DNA of 64,000 nucleotides from JBCCXL01 sp039191605 (GTDB lineage: Bacteria; Acidobacteriota; Thermoanaerobaculia; Multivoradales; JAHZIX01). This document shows, piece after piece, positions 43,542-50,870 of this stretch (positions are counted from its first letter, which is position 1; every line of letters starts with the position of its first letter). The position numbers were made by a program, and so were the translations under genes. Under the pieces are notes generated by a model. It saw only the letters and a list, made by a program, of their open reading frames with translations, was not told the origin of the DNA and made no database searches. The stretch covers positions 23,488-87,487 of the forward strand of contig JBCCXL010000024.1 in the NCBI GenBank assembly GCA_039191605.1. The letters run 5' to 3'.

Positions 43542-45404
43542 ATGACGCCGCCGAAACGCAGCCGCCACTTCGACCCCAGCCAGCACGAGGGCCCCCTTCG
43601 CGCGGTGGTGGCGGAGCTGATGAAAATGGAGCTAGAGGATCTCCCCGCTCCGGAGCACGCCCGGGCGCTGGATCGGCTGGTGCGCCGCAATCCTCGCGAG
43701 GACGGCCTAGTGCTGTCCAAGAGCGAGCTGATTCAGGGCTGCCGCTGGCTCGCCGAGCTGAGCGAGAACGGCGTCGACGCCACTCCGCTGATCCCCCGGC
43801 TGCGCAAGAAGCCGATGCGCTCCCTCTCCGGGGTGGCCACCGTCACCGTCCTCACCCGCCCCCACCCCTGCCCTGGCCGCTGCATCTTCTGCCCCAGCGA
43901 CGTGCGCATGCCGAAGAGCTACCTGGCGGACGAGCCGGGGGCCCAGCGGGCCGCTCAGCACGCCTTCGATCCCTATCTCCAGACCTATTTCCGGCTCAAA
44001 GTGCTGCACACCAACGGCCATCCGGTAGACAAAATCGAGCTGCTGGTCCTCGGCGGCACCTGGTCCTCCTACCCGGAGAGCTACCAGATCTGGTTCCTCA
44101 CCCGCTGCTTCGAGGCCCTCAACGACTTTGGCCAACGACAAGACCCGCAGGGCTTCCGCCAAGAGTCAGACCCCCGCTACGAGGATTGGGTGCGGGATCT
44201 CGAAGCTCCCCAGGACGGCCCCCTGGGCGTCGTCGATTCCCCTTCGGCAAATTCACAATTGCCGACCTACAACCTCAGCGTGCGCCAGCAGCTGAAGCGA
44301 TCTGGCAAAGGCCTGAGAAACGCCCAAGAGAAGGCCTCCTGGGATCAGCTGGAGGAGGCCCAGCGGCAGAACGAGGGCAGCAAGGCCCGCTGCGTCGGCC
44401 TGGTCTTGGAGACTCGCCCCGACTGCGTCGACGAGGAAGAGGTGCGCAGACTGCGGCGCCTCGGCGCTACCCGGGTGCAGATCGGCCTCCAGAGCCTGGA
44501 CGACGAAGTTCTGGAGGCGAATCGCCGCGGCCACGACGTCGCCGCCGGCCGCCGGGCGATGGCTCAGCTGCGGCGGGCGGGCTTCAAGATCGTCGCCCAC
44601 TGGATGCCCAACCTCTACGGCGCCACGGCGGAATCCGACGCGGCTGACTTCCGCCGGCTCTTTTCTGATCCCAGCATCCGCCCCGACGAGCTGAAGATCT
44701 ACCCCTGCAGCCTGATCGAGGGCACCGAGCTGATGGAGCGCCACCGCGAGGGCAGCTGGCTCCCCTACGAAGAGCCGGAGCTCCTGGACCTGCTGGTGAG
44801 CTGCCTCGAGGCCACTCCCCCCTGGTGCCGGCTGACCCGGGTGATTCGCGACATCCCCTCGACGGATATCGTCGTCGGCAACAAGAAGACCAACTTTCGC
44901 CAGATCGCCGAGGCGGAGCTCGCCCAGCGGGGTCAGCGCTGCCGCGATGTCCGCGCCCGAGAGGTGAGGGGTCGGGCAGTACAGCGGGAGGAGCTGCGCC
45001 TCGAGGTGCTGGAATACGACGCCGGCAGCGGCCGGGAGCTCTTCTTCCAATTCGTCACCGCCGACGATCAGCTGGCGGGCTTCCTGCGCCTCGCCCTGCC
45101 GGGAGGTAGCGAAGAGGCCCTCGAACCGGAGATCGCCGAGCTAGCGGGGGCCGCGATCATTCGCGAGGTCCACGTCTACGGCGCCCTGGTGCGGGTCGGC
45201 GAGCGCAAAGACGGCGCTGCCCAGCATGCCGGCCTCGGCCGCACCCTGGTGGAAAACGCCGCCCGGCGGGCCTCCGAAGCCGGCTTCCGAAGTCTGGCGG
45301 TGATCTCCTCCGTCGGCACCCGGCGCTACTACCGCCGCCTGGGCTTCGTCGACGGCGAGCTCTACCAGCATCGAGAGCTCAGCCCGCCGGTTTCTGAGAA
45401 CTGA
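43542..45404 (+). CDS. Elp3-like tRNA uridine(34) acetyltransferase, radical SAM plus GNAT
   Basis: 620 residues from the ATG at 43542 (a TTG 54 bases upstream is possible). Elp3 attaches the acetyl-derived carboxymethyl group at C5 of wobble uridine. The radical-SAM cluster is PHPCPGRCIFCPSD (CxxxCxxC, Cys110, 114, 117), followed by the family block SYLADEPGAQRA...FDPYLQ, KIELLVLGGTWSSYP and TRPDCVDEEEVRRLRRLG. The KAT/GNAT domain at the C-terminus has REVHVYGALVRVG, GLGRTLVENAARRASEAGF and ISSVGTRRYYRRLGF. Bacterial Elp3 is sporadic but authentic. Its last ~150 bases plus downstream sequence are duplicated 332 bases further on. Confidence 0.9.
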   Translation: MTPPKRSRHFDPSQHEGPLRAVVAELMKMELEDLPAPEHARALDRLVRRNPREDGLVLSKSELIQGCRWLAELSENGVDATPLIPRLRKKPMRSLSGVATVTVLTRPHPCPGRCIFCPSDVRMPKSYLADEPGAQRAAQHAFDPYLQTYFRLKVLHTNGHPVDKIELLVLGGTWSSYPESYQIWFLTRCFEALNDFGQRQDPQGFRQESDPRYEDWVRDLEAPQDGPLGVVDSPSANSQLPTYNLSVRQQLKRSGKGLRNAQEKASWDQLEEAQRQNEGSKARCVGLVLETRPDCVDEEEVRRLRRLGATRVQIGLQSLDDEVLEANRRGHDVAAGRRAMAQLRRAGFKIVAHWMPNLYGATAESDAADFRRLFSDPSIRPDELKIYPCSLIEGTELMERHREGSWLPYEEPELLDLLVSCLEATPPWCRLTRVIRDIPSTDIVVGNKKTNFRQIAEAELAQRGQRCRDVRAREVRGRAVQREELRLEVLEYDAGSGRELFFQFVTADDQLAGFLRLALPGGSEEALEPEIAELAGAAIIREVHVYGALVRVGERKDGAAQHAGLGRTLVENAARRASEAGFRSLAVISSVGTRRYYRRLGFVDGELYQHRELSPPVSEN

Positions 45405-45461
45405 AAGAACCTCCTGAAAGAACCTCCCAGGGGAATTCTGAGAACGTCCCTGAAAACAGAT

Positions 45462-45593
45462 CAGGGGAGTTCTGGAGAACCTTGCAGGGGAGTTCTGGAG
45501 AACCTTGCAGGGGAGTTCTGGAGAACCTTGCAGGGGAGTTCTGGAGAACCTTGCAGGGGAGTTCTGGAGAACCTTGCAGGGGAGTTCCCGAGG
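45462..45593. repeat. Tandem array of 23-base units between elp3 and its 3' duplicate
   Basis: Five full copies of a 23-base unit beginning CAGGGGAGTTCTGGAGAAC and ending CTTG start at 45462, 45485, 45508, 45531 and 45554, with a partial sixth at 45577. Related single copies (CAGGGGAATTCTGAGAACGT) lie at about 45428 and 45748, and another CAGGGGAGTTCTGG at 45781. Units are directly adjacent with no spacers, so this is not a CRISPR array. Confidence 0.9.
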
Positions 45594-45736
45594 CCCAGCG
45601 GGCCTCCGAAGCCGGCTTCCAAAGCCTAGCGGTGATCTCCTCCGTCGGCACCCGGCGCTACTGCCGCCGCCTGGGCTTCGTCGACGGCGAGCTCTACCAG
45701 CATCGGGAGCTCAGGCCACCGATTTCTGAGAACTGA
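45593..45736 (+). pseudogene. Duplicated 3' fragment of elp3 (GNAT C-terminus)
   Basis: 45593-45813 repeats 45261-45500 with a few substitutions and without a 14-base insertion. The coding part ends RRLGFVDGELYQHREL then RPPISEN, against the real RRLGFVDGELYQHREL then SPPVSEN. It lacks the radical-SAM part and most of the GNAT domain; the open frame upstream only reads through the 23-base repeats. The duplicate abuts the stop codon of the PIG-L gene at 45814. Confidence 0.85.
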
Positions 45737-45813
45737 AAGAACCTCGCAGGGGAATTCTGAGAACGTCCCTGGAAACACATCAGGGGAGTTCTGGGGAACC
45801 TTGCAGGGGGGGG

Positions 45814-46536
45814 TTAGCGGATCTCCTTGAGCAGCTGGAAGCATTCCGCCGCCATTACCCCGGCGGCGGCGCCCCGCAGGGTTGCCTGGGCGCGGATGGC
45901 GTCGGCGCTGCGGGGGAAGGGATGGTCGAAGATCTCGCTGGTGTACAGGGAGAGGACCTCGATCTTGCGCTCCAGGTAGCCGGTGATGTCGACGAAGAGC
46001 TGCGGCGAGAAGCCGTTGCGGTCCGGGTGGAGGCCGAAGTCCGTCTCCGACAGGGTCTCGTAGACCCGCACTGAGCGCACGCAGGGAAAGCGGAAGGTTT
46101 TGACGCAGGCCGCCGCGGCGTCGAAGGCGTAGCGGTGATCGGTGTGGGCGTCCCCGGGATAAGGCAGGTAGACCGTCGCCGGCTGCACCTCTCGCACCAA
46201 TTGGGCGATGACGTCGACGGAGTCCACCAGGGGCACGGTCTCAAAGCGGGAGTCCGGCAGCTCCATGCGGTGCAGGGCGGTGAAGGGCATCGCCTGGCGC
46301 ACCTGCTCGATCTCCCGATCGCGATCGATGATGAACTGCTGGGAGTAGCCGTCCTGTTCCCGGAAGCGGACCATCAGCAGCCAGTGCACCGGGTCTCCCG
46401 CGGCGATGTGCCGCAGCAGCGTGCCCCCCAGCCCCAGAATCTCGTCGTCGGGATGGGGCGCCACCACCAGAACCGGACCGGGTCCGGGGCTGGTAGCGAT
46501 GGGCGACTCCGCCGCGGGGCTGTTCTCGATGCTCAT
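45814..46536 (-). CDS. PIG-L family deacetylase
   Basis: 240 residues, metal-dependent N-deacetylase of the LmbE/PIG-L family. VLVVAPHPDDEILGLGGTL carries the AHPDDE zinc motif, and PYPGDAHTDHRYAFDA supplies the second His site. GGAG lies 8 bases before the ATG. It is last in an operon with sugar aminotransferase and formyltransferase genes, so an N-acetylated sugar nucleotide or glycolipid is the likely substrate. The 88-base spacer upstream contains two copies of CCGGCGTAATCTCCAG. Confidence 0.88.
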   Translation of the reverse strand: MSIENSPAAESPIATSPGPGPVLVVAPHPDDEILGLGGTLLRHIAAGDPVHWLLMVRFREQDGYSQQFIIDRDREIEQVRQAMPFTALHRMELPDSRFETVPLVDSVDVIAQLVREVQPATVYLPYPGDAHTDHRYAFDAAAACVKTFRFPCVRSVRVYETLSETDFGLHPDRNGFSPQLFVDITGYLERKIEVLSLYTSEIFDHPFPRSADAIRAQATLRGAAAGVMAAECFQLLKEIR

Positions 46537-46624
46537 TTCTTCTTCTCCATCGCGATGGCAAGCACGCGCTAGCGCACTATCCGGCGTAATCTCCAGAAGG
46601 GCCGGCGTAATCTCCAGCAGGGAA

Positions 46625-47542
46625 CTAGAGGCAGGCTCCCTGGGCGGGCAGAGGATCGAGCCCGTGCTCTAGAAGCCGCACCGCCCCTTCGCCGCAGCGA
46701 ATCAGCAGCTCTCCCCCGGGCTCCACCGCCAGTACTCTCCCGGGCTCCAGATTCAGGGGCACCTCGCCCTCGAACACCGCGCTCTTCCACACCTTCGCCT
46801 CCCCCTCTCCGTAGCTGCAGTGGGCGCCGACATAGGGCCGAGCGAGGGCCCGCACCAGGTTATGAATTCCCCGGGCGGGCATTCGCCAGTCGATGGCGCC
46901 GTCGGCGGGGCCGCGCTTGCGCCAGAAGTTCCCCTCCGCCGGCTGCGTAATCGGTTGCTGAGTGCCGGCGGCGAGCTCCGCGGTGAAGGTCGTGACCTGC
47001 TCTCGGGCGGTGGCCACCAGCCGGGAGTAGAGCGCCGCCGCGTCATCGTCGGGCCCGATGGGCACCGACTGCTGACTGAGGATCGCCCCGGTATCAGCTC
47101 CTTCGTCCATGAAGAAGAAGGTGCAGGCGGTCTCCGGCAGGCCCAGCACCAGGGCCCAAATCAGCGGGTGGCGACCGCGGTTCGCCGGCAGCGCCGCTGG
47201 GTGATAGCCCACTACGCCGAGGGGAGGAATGGACAACACTTCGGAACGCAGCAAGTAGGACCAGCCGAAGCAATAGAGCACGTCGCATTGCACCTGGCGC
47301 AGGAAGTCAGCGATGGCCTCCTGGTCGTTTTTCTTTGCGATCAGGCAAGGGCAGTCGGCCTTCGCCGCCAGATCCTCGAGGCTGCGAAAATCCGCGTTGA
47401 AGCGGGACGCGGCCCGGGTCACCACACCCACCACCTCGGCCTCCGGGAGCTGGAGCACCCGCTCCAGCACCGCGTGGCTAAACTCGACGCACCCCATGTA
47501 GGCGACCCGCAGCGGGCGCCGTGCTCCCGGGGTCTCGCTCAT
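46625..47542 (-). CDS. Formyltransferase (methionyl-tRNA formyltransferase superfamily), probable sugar N-formyltransferase
   Basis: 305 residues. The formyl-transfer core has GVVGYHPAALPANRGRHP, with the catalytic His in the HxxLPxxRG motif, and FFMDEGADTGAILSQQ with the catalytic Asp; a C-terminal OB-like domain follows (PLNLEPGRVLAVEPGGELLIR). The closest functional fit is sugar N-formyltransferases of O-antigen pathways rather than Fmt, because it overlaps (ATGA) a LegC-like sugar aminotransferase that could supply the amino group. Formate source presumably N10-formyl-THF. Confidence 0.84.
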   Translation of the reverse strand: MSETPGARRPLRVAYMGCVEFSHAVLERVLQLPEAEVVGVVTRAASRFNADFRSLEDLAAKADCPCLIAKKNDQEAIADFLRQVQCDVLYCFGWSYLLRSEVLSIPPLGVVGYHPAALPANRGRHPLIWALVLGLPETACTFFFMDEGADTGAILSQQSVPIGPDDDAAALYSRLVATAREQVTTFTAELAAGTQQPITQPAEGNFWRKRGPADGAIDWRMPARGIHNLVRALARPYVGAHCSYGEGEAKVWKSAVFEGEVPLNLEPGRVLAVEPGGELLIRCGEGAVRLLEHGLDPLPAQGACL

Positions 47543-48921
47543 CGAGAGCCCTCGGCGACGCTGGGATGTCTTCCATCAGGGGCCCTTCGATCAGACGCCC
47601 CTCGATCCGCAGATCCTCGATCCGCAGATCCTCGAGGCCCCAGCTCATTGGAGCGGCGACGAAGGCAGGGGACCTCCGCGCTCACCGGCTCGAGGGCAGC
47701 GGGCCGGCCGAGGCCGGAGCCGCTGGGAAGGTTGATCAGGCGGGCGTGGAGATCTTCTGCCGTGCTTAAATCCATCCGAGGGCACTGCCGGTACATCGGG
47801 AGTCGGTGGAGCAGCTCCCAGGCCGGCCGGGCGCCGAGGCCTCGATCGTAGGCGCCTTCTAACAGGGCGTCCCGCGCCCCTTCATCGGCCCGATCCAGCA
47901 GCAGCACCGAGAGCCAATAGTTGGAGCGGGCGAAGGCAGGCTCCGAAAACACCGAAACTCCCGGCACCGATTCGAAGGCGTCGAGATAGCGCTGCGCCAG
48001 CTCCCGCTTGCGGGTCAGCAAGTCCGGCAGCTGCTCTACCTGAGCGAGGCCTAAGGCGGCGTTGAGGTTCGGCATGCGGTAATTGTGGGCCACCTCATCG
48101 TGCCAATAGGCCCAGCGGTGAGGGCGCTTGGCGGTGGTGGCGAGATGCCGGGCGCGCTGGGCGAGCTCCGGATCCATGGTGAGCAGAGCTCCGCCGCCGC
48201 CGGTGGTGATGATCTTGTTGCCGTTGAAGGAGAGCACCGCTGCCCGCCCGAAGGTGCCGACATGACGACCGTGGTAGAGGGTGCCGAGGCCGTTGGCGGC
48301 GTCCTCCAGAATCTCTAACCGGAAATCACTCGCCACCGCCAGCAGAGGGGCCATGTCCACCGGATGGCCGAAGGTATGCATCGGCATCAGGGCGCGAATC
48401 GCGCGGCCCGTCTGGCGATTGACGCACACCCCGCCCTCCATCCGCCCGATCGCTTCGAGGTAGCGCCGCAGCCGCCCCGGGTCGGCGCCGAGGGTAAGAG
48501 ACTCGCTATCGATGAAGTGGGGAATGGCGCCGCAATAGGTCACCGCGTTGGCGGTGGCGACGAAGGTCAGCGTCGGCACCAGCACCTCGTCCCCGGGCTG
48601 CACGCCCAGGAGCTTGAGGCCCAGATGCAGCGCCGCCGTGCCGTTCACCGTCGCCAGAACCTTCTTCGCCCCCGTCGCCTCCGCCAGCGCTTCCTCGAAG
48701 CGGGTGACGAAGGGTCCGGAGGAGGAAACGTAGGTAGTCTCCAGGCACTCCAGGACGTAGCGGCGCTCATTGCCGTCGAATCGGGGATCCTGCAGCCCCA
48801 TCGGCTGAGGCTCTTCGCCCCGCTCGCGGGCGACCTCGCCGGCCACCGACGCGATGGTGTCCAAAACCGAGTCGAGATCGTAGTCCCGAGATCCTCGAGA
48901 GCTTGAAGCGCCGATGGTCAT
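47539..48921 (-). CDS. LegC-like DegT/DnrJ/EryC1 sugar aminotransferase
   Basis: 460 residues, PLP-dependent. LATVNGTAALHLGLKLLGV binds the cofactor phosphate, LEILEDAANGLGTLY follows, and FNGNKIITTGGGG carries the Schiff-base Lys. The ~45-residue N-terminal helix region before QDPRFDGNERRYVLECLETT is as in LegC-type enzymes of legionaminate-like pathways. The C-terminal 40 residues are an odd RGSADRGSADRGASDRRAPD repeat tail. GGAGG sits before the ATG. It is coupled to the formyltransferase. Confidence 0.87.
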   Translation of the reverse strand: MTIGASSSRGSRDYDLDSVLDTIASVAGEVARERGEEPQPMGLQDPRFDGNERRYVLECLETTYVSSSGPFVTRFEEALAEATGAKKVLATVNGTAALHLGLKLLGVQPGDEVLVPTLTFVATANAVTYCGAIPHFIDSESLTLGADPGRLRRYLEAIGRMEGGVCVNRQTGRAIRALMPMHTFGHPVDMAPLLAVASDFRLEILEDAANGLGTLYHGRHVGTFGRAAVLSFNGNKIITTGGGGALLTMDPELAQRARHLATTAKRPHRWAYWHDEVAHNYRMPNLNAALGLAQVEQLPDLLTRKRELAQRYLDAFESVPGVSVFSEPAFARSNYWLSVLLLDRADEGARDALLEGAYDRGLGARPAWELLHRLPMYRQCPRMDLSTAEDLHARLINLPSGSGLGRPAALEPVSAEVPCLRRRSNELGPRGSADRGSADRGASDRRAPDGRHPSVAEGSR

Positions 48922-48933
48922 CGTCCCCCCTCC

Positions 48934-50466
48934 TCAGCCAGCAGCCCGCTGGGAGTCCTCCGACTCCTCGGAGCTCGCAGCGGAGGCGTCGCCCCGGGCC
49001 AGGTCGGCGCCGGAAACGCTGGTGCTGGAGCGAGCGCCGTGGCTGGCGATGAAGTCATCGACGCAATCCGCGACGTAGCTGCGCTGCGCCTCGCAGATGC
49101 CCTGGTGGTTGCCCCAGAAGAAGCCGTGGCGGTGGATGTGTTCGGCGACGGGAAGGTCACCGCTGCGGTGATGGAAGAGCTGCATAGCCGGCTGCAGCGC
49201 GACGTTGCCGGCCATCACCGGGCGAGTCTCGATACCGCAGCCCCGCAGGTGGTTCACGATCTCTTCGCGACTGAAAGGCGCCCCGGCCCGCAGGGTCAGG
49301 GGGAAGCTGAACCAGGCCCCTTCGTGATCCTCGGGATCCGGCAGATGGAAGAGATCCCCGTAGCCCGCCATGCGCTGGGCCCAGTAGCGACCGTTGACCC
49401 GGCGGGTCTCCAGGAATTGCGGGAACTTCTTCAGCTGCTCCAGGCCGAAGCCGCCGTTGAGCTCCGTCGGCCTTAGGTTGAAGCCCAGGTTGGCGAAGAG
49501 GAAACCGGGATCGAAGTCCGCCACCTCCGGCTGCTGGCGATAGTGAGCCGCCAGCTCCTCACGGCGGCGAGTGTTGCGGATCACGCCCTGGGAGCGCATG
49601 ATGCGCGCCAATTCCGCCAGCTGATCGTCATCGGTCACCACCATGCCACCCTCCATGGTGGTGAGGTGGTGGGAGAAGAAGAAGCTGAAGGTTCCGATAT
49701 GGCCGATGCTGCCGGCGCGGTGGCCGCGGAACTCGGCGCCGTGGGCCTCGCAGGTATCCTCGATCACCCACAGCCCGTAGCGCTCCGCCAGCGCCATCAG
49801 CCCGTCCATATCGCAGGCGTTACCCAGCAGATGCACCGGGAACAGGGCGCGGGTGCGGGGGGTGATGAGCTTCTCCACCTGCTCCACATCCATGGTGTAG
49901 CGAGGCAGGTTGACGTCCGCCAGCACCGGTACGCAGCCGGCGGCGATGATCGGCGACACCGTGGTGTGCCAGGTCACCGCGGGGGTGATGATCTCGTCCC
50001 CCGGCTTCAGATGCCCCGGAATCTTGGGGTTGCGGAGCATGAAGAGGGCCAGCAGGTTGGCGGAAGAACCGGAGTTCACCATCACCCCGTTGGAGCTGCC
50101 GATGTACTGGCTCCAGCCGGCCTCGAAGGCGGCGATCTTGTTGCCGGAGCTCTGGTTGAGGGTGATGTAGGTGGAGAGCAGCGACTCCATCGCCTGGGTC
50201 ACTTCGCGGTGATCGAAGGAGGGCAGCATCAGGCGCACCGGGCTCTCGCCGGGAATGAATTCCTGGGCCGGCGCGGCGGCGTAGAAGTCTTTTACCAGGG
50301 CGCGCAGCTGCTGCAGGATCTCTCCCTGTTCGGCGCTGAGCTCGTCGCTGCCCGGAAAGGCGACAACGTCCGCGGCGTCTTCCGCTGGGCGCTGCGCGTC
50401 GAAGAGTTCGGTCTTACGAGGTTCGGGCGCTGAGCTGCGGTTCGACGGGGGCGCGGATTGGGTCAT
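48934..50466 (-). CDS. DegT-fold enzyme with His in place of the PLP lysine (ColD-like 3-dehydratase type)
   Basis: 510 residues. The fold and motifs match DegT aminotransferases (VMVNSGSSANLLALFMLRNP, VIEDTCEAHGAEFRGHRAGS), but the lysine motif reads FSFFFSHHLTTMEGGMVVTD: His replaces the Schiff-base Lys, as in ColD and the E1/RfbH dehydrases that remove the C3 hydroxyl of 4-keto sugars. No ferredoxin-type cysteine cluster was seen, favouring a ColD-like mechanism. It is longer than ColD (about 390), with Ser/Ala-rich ends. First gene of the sugar operon, 12 bases ahead of the LegC-like gene. Confidence 0.85.
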   Translation of the reverse strand: MTQSAPPSNRSSAPEPRKTELFDAQRPAEDAADVVAFPGSDELSAEQGEILQQLRALVKDFYAAAPAQEFIPGESPVRLMLPSFDHREVTQAMESLLSTYITLNQSSGNKIAAFEAGWSQYIGSSNGVMVNSGSSANLLALFMLRNPKIPGHLKPGDEIITPAVTWHTTVSPIIAAGCVPVLADVNLPRYTMDVEQVEKLITPRTRALFPVHLLGNACDMDGLMALAERYGLWVIEDTCEAHGAEFRGHRAGSIGHIGTFSFFFSHHLTTMEGGMVVTDDDQLAELARIMRSQGVIRNTRRREELAAHYRQQPEVADFDPGFLFANLGFNLRPTELNGGFGLEQLKKFPQFLETRRVNGRYWAQRMAGYGDLFHLPDPEDHEGAWFSFPLTLRAGAPFSREEIVNHLRGCGIETRPVMAGNVALQPAMQLFHHRSGDLPVAEHIHRHGFFWGNHQGICEAQRSYVADCVDDFIASHGARSSTSVSGADLARGDASAASSEESEDSQRAAG

Positions 50467-50870
50467 GGCTTGAGTCTCCCTAGATGGCGAACCCGAGAGT
50501 CGGGTATGGAACCTACGTCCGTCATCCTACGAGCCCCGGTCGGCAGCGCTGAAAGGGCGTCCAGGTCCCGTGGTCGTCGCCCCCTCCACCGCCCCCGACT
50601 TTCGCACCGGACGCGCCTTTACCCCCTTCTGCCCTATGAGCTGGCCTCCTGCCCTATGAGCTGGACAGCCCTGGGCCCCTTTCGCGCCGGTTGCTACGGT
50701 GACCTTGGAACCCTCAGAAAGAGAAATCTGAGATCCAATTCCTGGCCGGGCCGAAGCGATCCCGAGTCGAATCCGCCCCCGGGTCAGCAAAGATCATCGT
50801 CAGCAGAGATCATCCCCTTAAGGACGTCGAGCCACCGTCAACCCAGCCTCCGCCGGAGACCTCATTCATC
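50467..50870. other. Divergent intergenic region with two short direct duplications
   Basis: 404 bases. TCTGCCCTATGAGCTGG-type 20-base units occur twice (50627-50666) and a CAGCAAAGATCATC/CAGCAGAGATCATC pair near 50785-50816. No gene, RNA or confident promoter seen. Confidence 0.5.

Noticed and set aside
45462..45593. Possible CRISPR array
   Set aside because: Units are directly adjacent with no variable spacers, and no cas genes are near.
45482..45736. Independent 84-codon gene after elp3
   Set aside because: It is translation of the 23-base repeats joined to the duplicated Elp3 C-terminus.
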